Source: Chrysoporthe austroafricana (lineage: Eukaryota; Ascomycota; Sordariomycetes; Diaporthales; Cryphonectriaceae). From it: DNA of 64,000 bases. The notes under the pieces were generated by a model. That model saw only the letters and a list, made by a program, of their open reading frames with translations, made no database searches and was not told the DNA's origin. A program made the position numbers and the translations under genes. The DNA lies in contig JYIP02000004.1 in NCBI GenBank assembly GCA_001051155.2, positions 125,576-189,575 of the forward strand. Reading direction: 5' to 3'. Numbering within the stretch: position 1 is the stretch's first letter; each line of letters starts with the position of its first letter. This document shows, piece by piece, positions 1-9,882 of the stretch.

Positions 1-1443
1 GCTAATCTTCTTGAGTCCAGGGCTACCCCACGCGATCGGACATGAGAATTGGGATGGCAGCTGGCCCGCACACCCGTGGGGGACGGGGAATGCGGTACGG
101 ATTTCATGAGCCAGGCGAGCGAAGGTGTGCGGATTATGAAGCAGGTAGAACAGCGTGGCGCTAGTAGTGACGATGGTGGTACCCGTGCCGGCCGTAATAA
201 ACATGCCAGCTTCAGAAGTCAGCTGCTCCAGAGTGAAATGCTGCCCAGTCTCGGCATCCCTGCTTGCAAGCAGGGCACTCCATATGTCACGCTGGCCCTT
301 GAGATCGTCGTCGGTCTGGCTCGCTCGGCGCGTGGCGAACGATTTTGCAAGGAGGAGAAACTGAACAATGTCTTTGATGAAGGGGAAGAAAAGTATCCAG
401 TGTAGACCAAGTCGGAAGGCAGTCTGCATGTGGCCGACCACGAGTAGCCCTGTCGTCGACTTGGCCAGCTTCTCGATATGCGGCCGGTTGCGCGAGTCGC
501 GCTGGACATTCCACGGCTGGCTAAAGACGACGTCTGCGATGATGTCGGCGACGCAGTACATCAAGGTCTGCGTCATGTTGTGTGCAGGGCCCCAGCCTTC
601 CTCAGCATCCCGGTGTCCATTCTTTTCTGCGCAGTGGAGGCCTTCCTCCAACCGCTCAACCATAAACGCGACATGTGGCGTCACGCGGCCCTCGTATGCT
701 TGCAGGATCCCAGGCGTTAAGGCTTGGTTGTTCACCCGCCGCCGAAAAGCATGTTCCTTAGGATTCAGTGTCGTGGCCGAGGAGTCGACACCAAAGAACC
801 TCTTGAAGGACGAGAACACAGGTGACCGCAGCACGTTGGCGTGCACCGACCCCAAGTCCCGGGAAGCGCCTGCCGAACAGACAGAGATGCGGTTCGGCCC
901 GAAGCGGACGATTTTACCTTTGCCGATACCAGTGTAAGTGGCAGCTCCTTCTTCCCTAGCCAACGAAATAATAGATGGAAAGTGGCAGCACTTACCATGC
1001 TTCTTATGCTGCCGGTCTAATTCAAGATGTCTACTTCCGCTCGCAATCCAATAAACACTATACCAGTCTGTGCAAGCTGCGAAGAGAGGGCCGGGATACT
1101 TGGCGAGCGGGTGCAGGGTCAGGCGGTAGATGAGCACGGCGAGCACCTGCGATGGAGCGAATTAGCATCATAGACCAGCCTTGCAGTTTAGCTGGGTCCG
1201 CATAAATTTCGCCTCGCTGAGGAGGTACGAAGGTGATTTCAAGGAAGGGGGGGGGGGGTTGTGGCAAGAATGACAAGCCTGGAGGTTCCCACGCACCCGG
1301 TCAAGAAGGGCAGTCAGAACTATCCCAGCATACGAGCTCCAGCTAGTGGCGATGTGCGGCAAGACAGCTATCCACAAAAGCCTCCAAGAGACAAGACCAA
1401 AGGCCAATGTAAAGACGGAAGCGGCGAGTGCGTGGCGAGCCAT
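1..1443 (-). CDS. Cytochrome P450, 3' end cut by window edge
   Basis: Predicted microsomal haem monooxygenase. I read exon 1 at 1443-1297, exon 2 at 1146-996 and exon 3 from 917 to the left edge. The introns start GTGCGT and GTAAGT and end in CAG and AAG, and the frame stays open across them. The N-terminus has one or two hydrophobic anchor segments, then the proline-rich hinge HPLAKYPGP and the conserved TDWY...YW and VRFGPNRIS stretches of fungal secondary-metabolism P450s. Further on, EAGMFITAGTGTT is the I-helix oxygen-binding motif (AGxxTT). The frame becomes less family-like near 1-70, so another intron probably lies there. ExxR and the haem cysteine would lie left of base 1. It neighbours the PTH11-like and acyltransferase genes. 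Substrate unknown; a tailoring role is inferred from context. Confidence 0.88.
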
Positions 1444-2193
1444 TGCGCGGTTGTTATTGTTGCCACCTGCGATGATGGAAGGGGGAGAACACGGCTCGAG
1501 TATATGCCTTATGTGCATATAGACAATGTGATGCAGGTGAACGGGACAGGCGGCATCGGCAAAGTGGGAAAGATGGTATGGATTAAAATCGGTGGCTACC
1601 GGCACGTTCGCCCTCACTAGGGCCGAGCCGCGCAGTTCGTCCGCATAGCCAGGAATAACTTCACCTGACTGGCGAGACATATTTTATAAGCATCTCCACA
1701 TTTTGACCGGCGTTATCGGTCAGTCTCAATGGTCTTGATCCTTCTCCCCACTTTATCTGTACTCATTCGTCAGCCTCAAAGGTGGGTTGTAATCCTTCTC
1801 TCCACTCGAATCCAAATTTAGCCAGTCACCATCGTTATCCCTACCTGTGACCGGGTAGTCTTGTGGTCACGGTGGTACAGATCCTGGGGAAACTCGGATT
1901 GATGACTCCTGTAGACAAGAGCCTACTTCAATCCTGCAAGGCTGCGCACCGCTAGATACCTTAACAATGCATCACGGTGAGGCAAGATATGTGCTATCGC
2001 GGCCGCAGAAAGAAGTCTCACAATTAATCCAGATCTCAGCAACCAAATGCGTCCAATAAGCAGCCAGCGATAAGTGCCACTAGAGAGGGAAACTATCGTA
2101 GAAACGTATGGGATAGTGCCTGTGCATATATGAATGTTGTAATATGAAGTGAATCCATCTTGATATAGCGCGTTGGGTGTCTTTGTCCAATAG
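1444..2193. other. Intergenic, P450 upstream region
   Basis: No gene is seen. The stretch holds the P450 upstream region and the 3' flank of the PTH11-like gene. Open frames here lack family character. Confidence 0.5.
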
Positions 2194-3518
2194 CTATCTA
2201 TAGTTGTCCGGCAGTGGACCCTGTAGGGTCTCCTCACTTCCATCGTCGCTTACCCTCAGCCATTCGTCATCTCGGCGCCCTTCAACCATATGCTGTGTTG
2301 AGAGCTCAATGTCCCTAGTTACACTAATCCCTCCAAAATTGCTCATAGTTCTTGGTCTGGACATGCCGACACCGGTTGAGACCTTCGTCTGTGTCTTCAT
2401 GTTGCTAGTCCAAGGCCTACCTTCGCTGCCATCACCATTTTGGCCTGAGGAACCCAATCCGTTTCCTTGTTTTGTTTTGTGATTTTCACCTTGGGGAAAG
2501 ATGCGACGCCAGAGAGGTCGGTACGTGGGAATTGATGCGGCGAGGAAACCAGCCATTAGCTCGGCCACTGAGACGAGAGCCGCGGGCATATCATCCCATG
2601 TTGGGTCTGCAGTTGATCCAACTTTGCCAGCGTAGGCTTGACGGACAATCGAGACAACGAAGGCACTATGTACGTGTGAGTAGGTTATTGCTCCTTCAAG
2701 GAACGTTCAGAAAGCTCAAAACTCACCTCCCGCCCATAGCGAACGTGAAGACCAACATGCGTCGTTTCTGCTTGCTCATGCTCAAGCTCCAGACCATCGG
2801 AATGGGCAGTGCTAAAATGAGGAGGTCCAGTATAATATTTTGCACGCCGGCCACAATGACGAGCGTGCCGTATGTGATGCAAGACCCACCTTTTACGGTC
2901 GTATCCCACAGTGCTTGCACTGGTACGCATTGCAGAATCCCCGTGAGGCATCCATAAATAACCCATGAGATGACCAGGAAGGCCGTGAACCAAAGAGCCC
3001 AGTGAAAACGTCGCTGAGGAAAGATAGAGCCGTACATGGCGAGCAAGGAGAGTTTGATCAAACCCATAACAGTGCAGTACAGAACTTCGTTGCAGATCAT
3101 CAACTGCAATTAACAGGGTCAGTGATAAGGTAGTGGAAGTGTTGGGGGTACGTGGGGGCGTACGATTGCAAACATGCGCGGGTTGGTCAAAAAGATCACA
3201 TGCTTTCCACCACCATAAGGAATGATGCTGATAAAAGTCCCGAGAAGCGCGACATAGACAAACTGTTGCTATAGTCAGCAGGTGGGCGATTGATTCTAGC
3301 TTTAGCTCGCGTGAAAGTCATACCCATCCAATGATTACCATCCAATCACTCCAATGAAGCCTTGTCGCGTTTAATCTACGCGACCAAATCCTCGCGAGGA
3401 TGAAAAACAGACTGGCCACTCCACAGAAAGCGCAGCACACGACGATGTTGACTGCCAGGTTGTCCGAGGCGTGGGCCTCCATGTAGGCAATGTCGGCAGT
3501 GGTTAGTGCTGGCGCCAT
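2194..3518 (-). CDS. PTH11/rhodopsin-like seven-helix membrane protein
   Basis: Fungal membrane protein of the SAT4/PTH11-like 'rhodopsin domain' family, probably a plasma-membrane receptor-like protein. Four exons: 3518-3324, 3268-3164, 3103-2727 and 2665-2194, all with GT-AG introns, giving about 382 residues. The first helix covers roughly residues 22-45, followed by the family's RxW...LHWSDWMVI stretch. PYGGGKH, then KLSLLAMYGSIFP, then a Cys-containing extracellular loop and LDLLILALPIPMVWSL are typical of the family in this order. The last helix ends at AGFLAASIPTYRPLWRRIF, and a polar, Ser/Thr-rich cytoplasmic tail of about 120 residues follows. Such genes often sit in or beside metabolite clusters. 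It shares a 968-bp divergent promoter with the acyltransferase gene. Ligand unknown. Confidence 0.87.
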
Positions 3519-4486
3519 TGTATCGTCAAAGTACTAGGCCCGCAAGGGCCAGGTCCCTTAAGAGTCAGACAGGTGATGCCGAGTGCTGAAACCGAGGCCG
3601 AAAGTTAGAAGTGAGACTGCACACGAGACGCGCGAGACAACCAACAGACGCATACGATGAGGATAGCTCAGACGAGAATCGCTAGATAATAGAGGAGAGA
3701 AGGAAATACTGAGATAGAGGATCGGACAAGGAGGGAGAATTGACCGCACCGGTGCAGTAGCCAGAATTGGATTTTTTGCAGGCCGAAGGAATTGACGATC
3801 TGTAACGGGCACATTCGGGGCAGGGGATTAATCCTCTGGTCTGAAGTATACATAGCAGAGGCTCCACTGAACCCATATTATCTGCAGCCGCAGTGGAAAT
3901 CTGACTACATAACCCCCCTACCCACTCCCACCCACAGTCCCAGCTGGAACGGGGACGTTCCGCAGATCTATGCAAAGGCCTTTTGTTGGATGGCAAGGAG
4001 GATCCTCTAAATGCAACACCCAAGTACGGACATACATAGTAGAGGCCCCACTAGACCTGCATAATTTTATCTACATGCAATTGTCTACCTATAGGTCCTC
4101 CCCTTCTACTCACAAGCGCAATCACACCGCCCTGCATATCATTGAAGCGCCATATCCTTGCATAGAGCACATGTATGTGGACCTGTCGGCCTTGTATACT
4201 GAGTAATGTCGAAGGATTCAAAAGCGGATCTCTAATACAGCCTGGACCGCTCAGACCCATTAGCGGCTGATATCAGAAAGGTTTCATGGCTGCCTAGGTG
4301 TTCTCCTCTTCCGAATCTATTTGTACGCGTGTCACCGGGCCAAGGCAATTCACTTCCAAGAACTCCTTGTCCATCTTGATCCTATTGTCATCATTGTTGT
4401 CATCATTCGGGCCAAGACGACTTCTCTTAAGCACCTCACATCCTTTTTGATATTTCTCACTTGACTACCTCTCACCTGTTATCAAC
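3519..4486. promoter_or_regulatory. Divergent promoter region with repeated 25-bp element
   Basis: This 968-bp spacer separates two divergent starts (PTH11-like minus, acyltransferase plus) and must hold both promoters. It contains a near-repeat at 3849-3873 and 4033-4057, both of the form TACATAGyAGAGGCyCCACT followed by two variable bases and ACC. No open frame here looks like a gene. Confidence 0.55.
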
Positions 4487-5944
4487 ATGGGTGGTATCAG
4501 CCACAAGGCAACACCCCTTTCCTGGGAGGAGACGACCCCTGGCACCTTCATAAGGCCCCTTGACACCATCGAGAGTTTCTTCAAGTGGCTTTCCGACTTG
4601 GGCGTGCCACTGAAGCGTGAGCACTGGGGAGTGTCGTTGGCTTTGCGCCTGTCCTTGCCTAATTCCGTCCCAGCATCAGATGCTGAGCCTTACCTGCGGC
4701 GGGCGTGGCTAATCCTCAGCAGGCAGCATCCCATGCTGTATGCACGTCCCGAGGGGAATAGTGTCATTGTCAGCCCGCTGAACGACGATGAGTGGCTTAA
4801 GAAGAGCTTCATTACACATACTGGAGAGCATGTGACGGTAGACTCGCTCTTCACGTCCATCGAGCCAGCTCCCATCGTAAGCTGCCATTGGCTGCCAAGT
4901 TCACGAGACCTCATATTCCACGGGTCGCACTGGCGCCTTGACGGCATCGGGTCTCTCAAGCTAGCAGATCGACTCCTCACCGCCCTCAGCGCCGTCATCC
5001 GCGTGGGCCTTGATGCTCCCTTGAACGCCTACGGCATCGACCTCACACCACACTTAACGCCGTCTCTCGACGAGATCTCCAACGCCTACATCGACGAGGA
5101 CTCCACCCCCTTGGCCGTGAGAAAGGTCGCCGACAGCCTCCGCGACACCGTCCTCAAGGGGGCGCCCTCGATTGGCCTGCCCCTGATCCCTGGCACCGAA
5201 AAGGCTCTTCCGGGGCCTAGCTCTCGTGTGACAGTCACACTCGACACAGCCGCTACGCAAGCAGTCGTGGCAGCCTGTAAAACGCGTGGCATCAAAGTGA
5301 CATCAGCCGTGCACGCCGCAATTGTACAAGCCGTCGCAGCACATGTGCAGCATCCGCTGGCCAGACACTATTGCATCACCTCGGCAATCAACTTGCGACG
5401 TCATCTGCCAGGTGGAAACAAGGGTGACGGGCCCGAACTTGCAGCGGGCATGTTCATCTCGCCAGGACTGGTCTTCATTGAGGAGCCCGCGGCTGAAGGC
5501 AAGGGCTTTGATGCGATTGCACGCGAATTCAATAACATGTACGGCGCTGATATGAGCCGCTTGTACGACGCCGGAGGGGGCGAGACGGTGAGTGTGACCG
5601 AGGCAACGGCGCCATTTGCCAGGCGCATTGTCCCGCTCCTGCAAGCGCCACAGCCCGAAGGACTGCCGCCGCAGAATGCGCCGCACCTCAGCAGCATAGG
5701 CATCATAGAGACGTACCTGAAAAGGGAGTATCTAGCCGATGGAGAAAGGGGAACAAAACTCGTGGTAGAAGATGTCTGGCTGGGCGGCGAGATGATTACA
5801 CCGGCGGTTTGCTGCCATGTTTGGACATGGAGAGACGAGATGACCCTTGCGGCCGTTTTCAACACGGCTTTTTATGAGGGAGCTTTTGTAAGAAAGTTTA
5901 TGGAGACTGTGAAGGAGAACTTGCTGAAAGGGCTGGAACTTTGA
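4487..5944 (+). CDS. HxxxDG acyltransferase (condensation/BAHD-like superfamily)
   Basis: Predicted acyl-CoA-dependent O-acyltransferase, single exon, 485 residues. The start has a good context (CAACATGG). The active-site motif HxxxDG is seen as H148-W-R-L-D152-G153; the His is the expected general base. A second family feature is TSAINLRRHLP near residue 305, the conserved Asn-Leu-Arg stretch of chloramphenicol-acetyltransferase-fold enzymes. The size and overall build match fungal enzymes that acylate terpenoids, such as the trichothecene 15-O-acetyltransferase group, but the identity is too low to assign a substrate. No signal peptide or membrane helix is visible, so it should be cytosolic. 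With the neighbouring P450s, the UbiA-type protein and the TRI12-like pump it makes a coherent tailoring set. A free-standing condensation-like protein is the main alternative. Confidence 0.8.
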   Translation: MGGISHKATPLSWEETTPGTFIRPLDTIESFFKWLSDLGVPLKREHWGVSLALRLSLPNSVPASDAEPYLRRAWLILSRQHPMLYARPEGNSVIVSPLNDDEWLKKSFITHTGEHVTVDSLFTSIEPAPIVSCHWLPSSRDLIFHGSHWRLDGIGSLKLADRLLTALSAVIRVGLDAPLNAYGIDLTPHLTPSLDEISNAYIDEDSTPLAVRKVADSLRDTVLKGAPSIGLPLIPGTEKALPGPSSRVTVTLDTAATQAVVAACKTRGIKVTSAVHAAIVQAVAAHVQHPLARHYCITSAINLRRHLPGGNKGDGPELAAGMFISPGLVFIEEPAAEGKGFDAIAREFNNMYGADMSRLYDAGGGETVSVTEATAPFARRIVPLLQAPQPEGLPPQNAPHLSSIGIIETYLKREYLADGERGTKLVVEDVWLGGEMITPAVCCHVWTWRDEMTLAAVFNTAFYEGAFVRKFMETVKENLLKGLEL

Positions 5945-6250
5945 AGGCTACCTAGGCAGCTACTCTATGGAGCTAATGATGAAGGCAGCCCCAGAAGACC
6001 GTATAGCTACACCTGGAACATCCACACAATGGATCAAGTCAATAGAAACCAAGTTGCAATTCCTCGATATCGTAGTGCTCTCTGCAACGTTACACTAAAG
6101 ATTCCGACGAGGAAGGATTAATCAGCCGTTGTAGGCAAAGCCGGTGAACTAATGTCGAATATTTTTCATAGTCGTTCCTCTGAACCCTATGGCCAGACGG
6201 GTTTCATCTGGATGATATTCGCCAGTACCACCGGCCTAGATTCACAGCCC
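5945..6250. other. Intergenic between convergent genes
   Basis: This 306-bp spacer lies between the 3' ends of the acyltransferase (plus) and UbiA-like (minus) genes. It probably carries both polyadenylation regions; nothing else is seen. Confidence 0.5.
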
Positions 6251-7308
6251 CTAAACAAAAAGCGGCAACAAATATACCCATGCAACCCACACACACCACA
6301 CCGTCAGTGCGTGTTCATCCATTCTCTGACCCTTCCTCGCCACCAACAGCCCGCCCATCCCCGCTGCCAGACCGATACTTACTGCCCAGACCCACCAAGC
6401 ACATATTGGAAGGTTGTCAGCATTGAAAGCCCAAAATGTTGGGGCTACGACGGACCAACAGAGGACGAAGAGAGCACAGCTGCCTCTTGCCACGACAGGG
6501 CTGAACACCAACGCAATGGTCCTTCGTCGACGCTTACGGTCGCCTGCCTCGTCACGAAAGTCCTGGATGTGTATCGTGGTGAAAATAATGGATGTCGTCA
6601 TGGACATCCACACTGCCGCCTTAGGCCAAACCAGTTGCGCCCCTGGCCCTGCAAGCACAGCCAGGGCGCCCCAGCCGAAACACGTCAGTCCTAGTGCATT
6701 GAGCAGGTTTCTGGTGACCATGGACACCGATGATGCTTCGAGGTCGTTGTAAAGCCAGCAGAGACACATGAGGGTTGTCGAAGGGACATAAGCCGTTTGA
6801 CCGGTCACGAGGCTCAACGCCATGGCAAGCGGAACGGCAAACAGGAGCATCGATTTTGCATCCGCTGGGGATAATCTCTTTGCTGGAAGAGGCCGCCAGG
6901 GCTTGTTCATCATGTCCTCTGCGATCGAGTCCGCAAGACGCTGGTTGGAGATGTCGAGGATGAGGAGGTGTAGCCAAAGCCAGGAGAGCATATGAAGTAC
7001 ACGCCATATTATAGATAGGGTGGTATTTGGTGGACCTGTATGTGGAGAGATAATGAGCTCGCGGTGGGAGAAGAAGGATGACAATGCAAATAAAGATTGC
7101 GGTATAATGACAGCTTTGATGTCAGAGTACGTAAAGAGGAAGATATTATGCAGATGGTAGAGAAGACCCCTCCTTGGATACATCTAAACAAGCACTTCGT
7201 TAGCCATATATTATTGATATGCGTGTTATAGGTAGTAGTCCACCTAGAAATGCTTACCTCCCATGCACGGTTATTGACGTACATTGAGTTCGGGAAGGCA
7301 TGAGACAT
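6251..7308 (-). CDS. UbiA-superfamily membrane protein, probable terpene cyclase or prenyltransferase
   Basis: Integral membrane protein with about eight hydrophobic segments. I place a first exon at 7308-7258 (17 codons) and an intron with GTAAGC...TTTAG ends, then exon 2 from 7183, giving 327 residues; starting at 7183 gives 310. The first diphosphate/Mg site is a variant of the UbiA motif: NQ at about 97-98, then ED at 106-107 and NKPWRP at 110-115. The second is QDFRDEAGDR (D225, D228, D232). This ED...NKPWRP / QDxxDxxGDR form is the one I associate with fungal UbiA-type membrane-bound terpene cyclases, such as the fumagillin-pathway bergamotene synthase, rather than with COQ2 or haem O synthase. 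There is no mitochondrial targeting sequence. It lies beside an acyltransferase and P450s. Product unknown; an aromatic prenyltransferase is the alternative. Confidence 0.78.
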
Positions 7309-9599
7309 TACGGATGGCGGACCCAGTTAACGATAGAGACCCAAAAGGTGGGATTCGGGTCCATTTCATAACCATATATACCTACTAAAGAATAACTGTT
7401 CCATAGCTACCCATTCGTCATTCAAAGGAGCGACGATACCCCGTAAGAATGGAGGCACGGCGGAGCAAAAATTGGCCCCCAAAAGAATGGAGGCAGAGCT
7501 GACAGCCCAGGACCAGTTGCAGCTACCCTAGTTATACAGACCCAGAAATTCCTATTTGAAGTTGGTTCCAAAGATTGCACGGTCTCCTACAATAAGTTTA
7601 AGGACCCATTTCTCGGCCACCCCCGTTTTCAGCACCTCTACTCAGGCACACCGCTACTTCAATCAGGCTTCTCGTATTCAGCATTTCTCTTTGATATTTA
7701 TCTAAGAGCTTTGCTTTATTATGAAAATCAATTTATCAACCAATGGTAGATCATACTGACTATGAACTCTTCAAAGTTGTTGAAACTAGCGAAGAATCCC
7801 TGTCAACAATACTGTCCATTTTCACCATCGAGGGCAGCCCTAAGCAAAAGCTCAAGCGAACAGGTGGATGATTGAATAGGAATTGATAACAAGGTCTTAC
7901 TGGGAAGGGATCCACATGTACCCACCGGCCCGAACCTGTGGTGGTAGGATCGACATAATATCGCGCAGACACGTCAATCCAGTTTCACTCACTAGCTGCC
8001 GTTAACGGAGGCATTGGACGATCATTCGATATAGTAGGTAGTAGGGTATTACTACATAGCTGCTAAGTAGGTCCGCGCTTCGGTTACTTATTGCTTCTGA
8101 CCTGGAGCGTTTAGCTCGGGCCAGCCGAGAATGGGTAGCATCAGTAGAAGCAGCTAACTTCTGCGGAGAGGCTGCCCGTTTGTAACTCAACCAGTGAGAA
8201 CTCACGTTTTGCTCTGTATTTTTCAACTGTGGACTGCCTCGAGCAAAATCGGCCCATTTACTGCTCAAGCAGAATACATCATCAAAATCATGTGCACTCT
8301 AAGACCTACGAGTCGACGTCGCGCGCCAACAACCTACGCATATACCAGAACAGACGACGACCAGAACGAATAGAAGTTGAGGGACGTCTAGTCAAATGTC
8401 GTCCAAGAGGGAGGACAGGCAAAACGAGTACAAGAAAGCAAGCTGTCCAAAGACTAACTTCCCAATACGTATTGCCAATACTTTAATGAAACAAATATCT
8501 CAATCAACGTCCCAGACCATACAACCTTCCCCCCCCCCCCAAACCGTATAGCCCCTTCCCATACAGTTATATATACGTACATACATTTATTCTTATAATC
8601 TTTTAACAATCCATATACTACCCTCTTCCTATTTAACTAATTAGTGACTTCTTTGAATCTAATTGGCGGTTTTCTGAACTTTCTGGATAGTCTCGATACT
8701 AGCAAACTTGGAATTCAAGCTGAATTTAACCATCTTTTCCCGGGCGTAGTTGCTTCAATCTAGGCTTCAAAAGCCTTAGCCCTCCTGAAATCCTCCATAT
8801 GCTCGACTCATTTGTGATGTTGTTGTTCCGGTGCTAGTAGACCACGTATCCCAGTCTAGGCTACTGATCAGTCCCACAGCCAAGGATAAATAATCCTCTA
8901 GCCCACCCAGACTAAGCTTTGTAGACATATTGTTCCCCTTTTTTATGTTGTGAGCTCTACTAATCTTGCCCTTCGTCGCTATTCAGGACTATACGGTCTT
9001 TGAACATCAAAAGATAGACCTCTCCACTCACTGTTTTCCTCTCTCTGGCATCCCTCTTTCCCTTTCTTCCGACGATGCCAAACGCCCAGTGGCTAGGGCA
9101 AGGACATCGATCAGAGCCTTTACTATAGGTCTTGCGACTTGACGTAGCATGCTCCCTACCGACCACCTCATTTTGTTGGGGAGTCTGTATCCGGTTCGCT
9201 GCCCTTCTGCCCTGTTCCTTAAGGATTTCCGACATCTCTTCGTCAGTAATGAATGTATGCAACAATTCACTCATCCTATCGTGTATGACTACGCCCATCT
9301 CTTATCCGTGATCTTCTCCATGTTTCACGAGAAATTCTTCGTCGTTGTAGTTTCAGAACTTCCAAGTTGGTAACATACCCCAACATTTGCTTCATTCGTA
9401 CTCGAGTCTCGAAGCCATACACCGCATAATGTGAATTCGGGGATGGGAGGGTTGAAGAAAGTACAATATACGAAAAAATCGTGAACATACTAGTAGAGCG
9501 TAAATAATCAATTCTTCAAGCTTCGCCAACCGCGAGAGTCCTTGATCGCTAGCCTACCGTTATAGCTCGGTTTGATTACTACTTCAATATAAATTGACG
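7309..9599. other. Gene-poor spacer between UbiA-like gene and retrotransposon nest
   Basis: No intact gene is seen. The stretch contains the UbiA-like promoter region, a C-run near 8529-8540, and a possible decayed minus-strand gene at about 8640-9490 (separate entry). Base composition drifts towards AT as the retrotransposon is approached. Confidence 0.5.
8640..9490 (-). pseudogene. Possible decayed coding relic, family unknown
   Basis: On the minus strand, 9488-9276 and 9298-8960 are open frames of 70 and 112 codons in different phases. At about 8845-8650 a reading such as VEHMEDFRRAKAFEA is interrupted by TAG where Trp would fit, the change RIP makes. I do not recognise the family. It may be a fragment of an old mobile element or a dead gene. 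The assignment is weak. Confidence 0.25.
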
Positions 9600-9604
9600 A
9601 AAAA
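9600..9604. repeat. Target-site duplication of outer element (left)
   Basis: AAAAA directly precedes the left outer LTR and is repeated at 31063-31067 after the right one. It is a homopolymer, so on its own it is weaker evidence than the two inner duplications. Confidence 0.7.
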
Positions 9605-9882
9605 TGTTATACGGACACTTAAGGGCGCCCCTAAAGAAGGAAGATATTAAGGCATTGCGAGTTACGCGCTATTAGGCTAGACTGATTAGGCCTAACTGTA
9701 TAAAGAAAGGGGCTAGGTAATAAATGCCTGAAGCAGATGCCGGGAACCAAGGTCTATAAGTATGGCGGGATCGAACCTGACAGATCAAAGTTGGACTTGG
9801 TTTTTCAGCATTCCTTAAACTACCTTAACAGTTATTATTAAATGAAAACCCTTTCTAAGTACAGAACTCTGCCCTTATAACA
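9605..9882 (+). repeat. Left (5') LTR of outer element
   Basis: 278 bp, TG...CA ends intact. It contains a TATA-like CTATAAG near 9751-9757. It pairs with 30785-31062 at equal length with mainly C/T and A/G differences. Confidence 0.93.
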
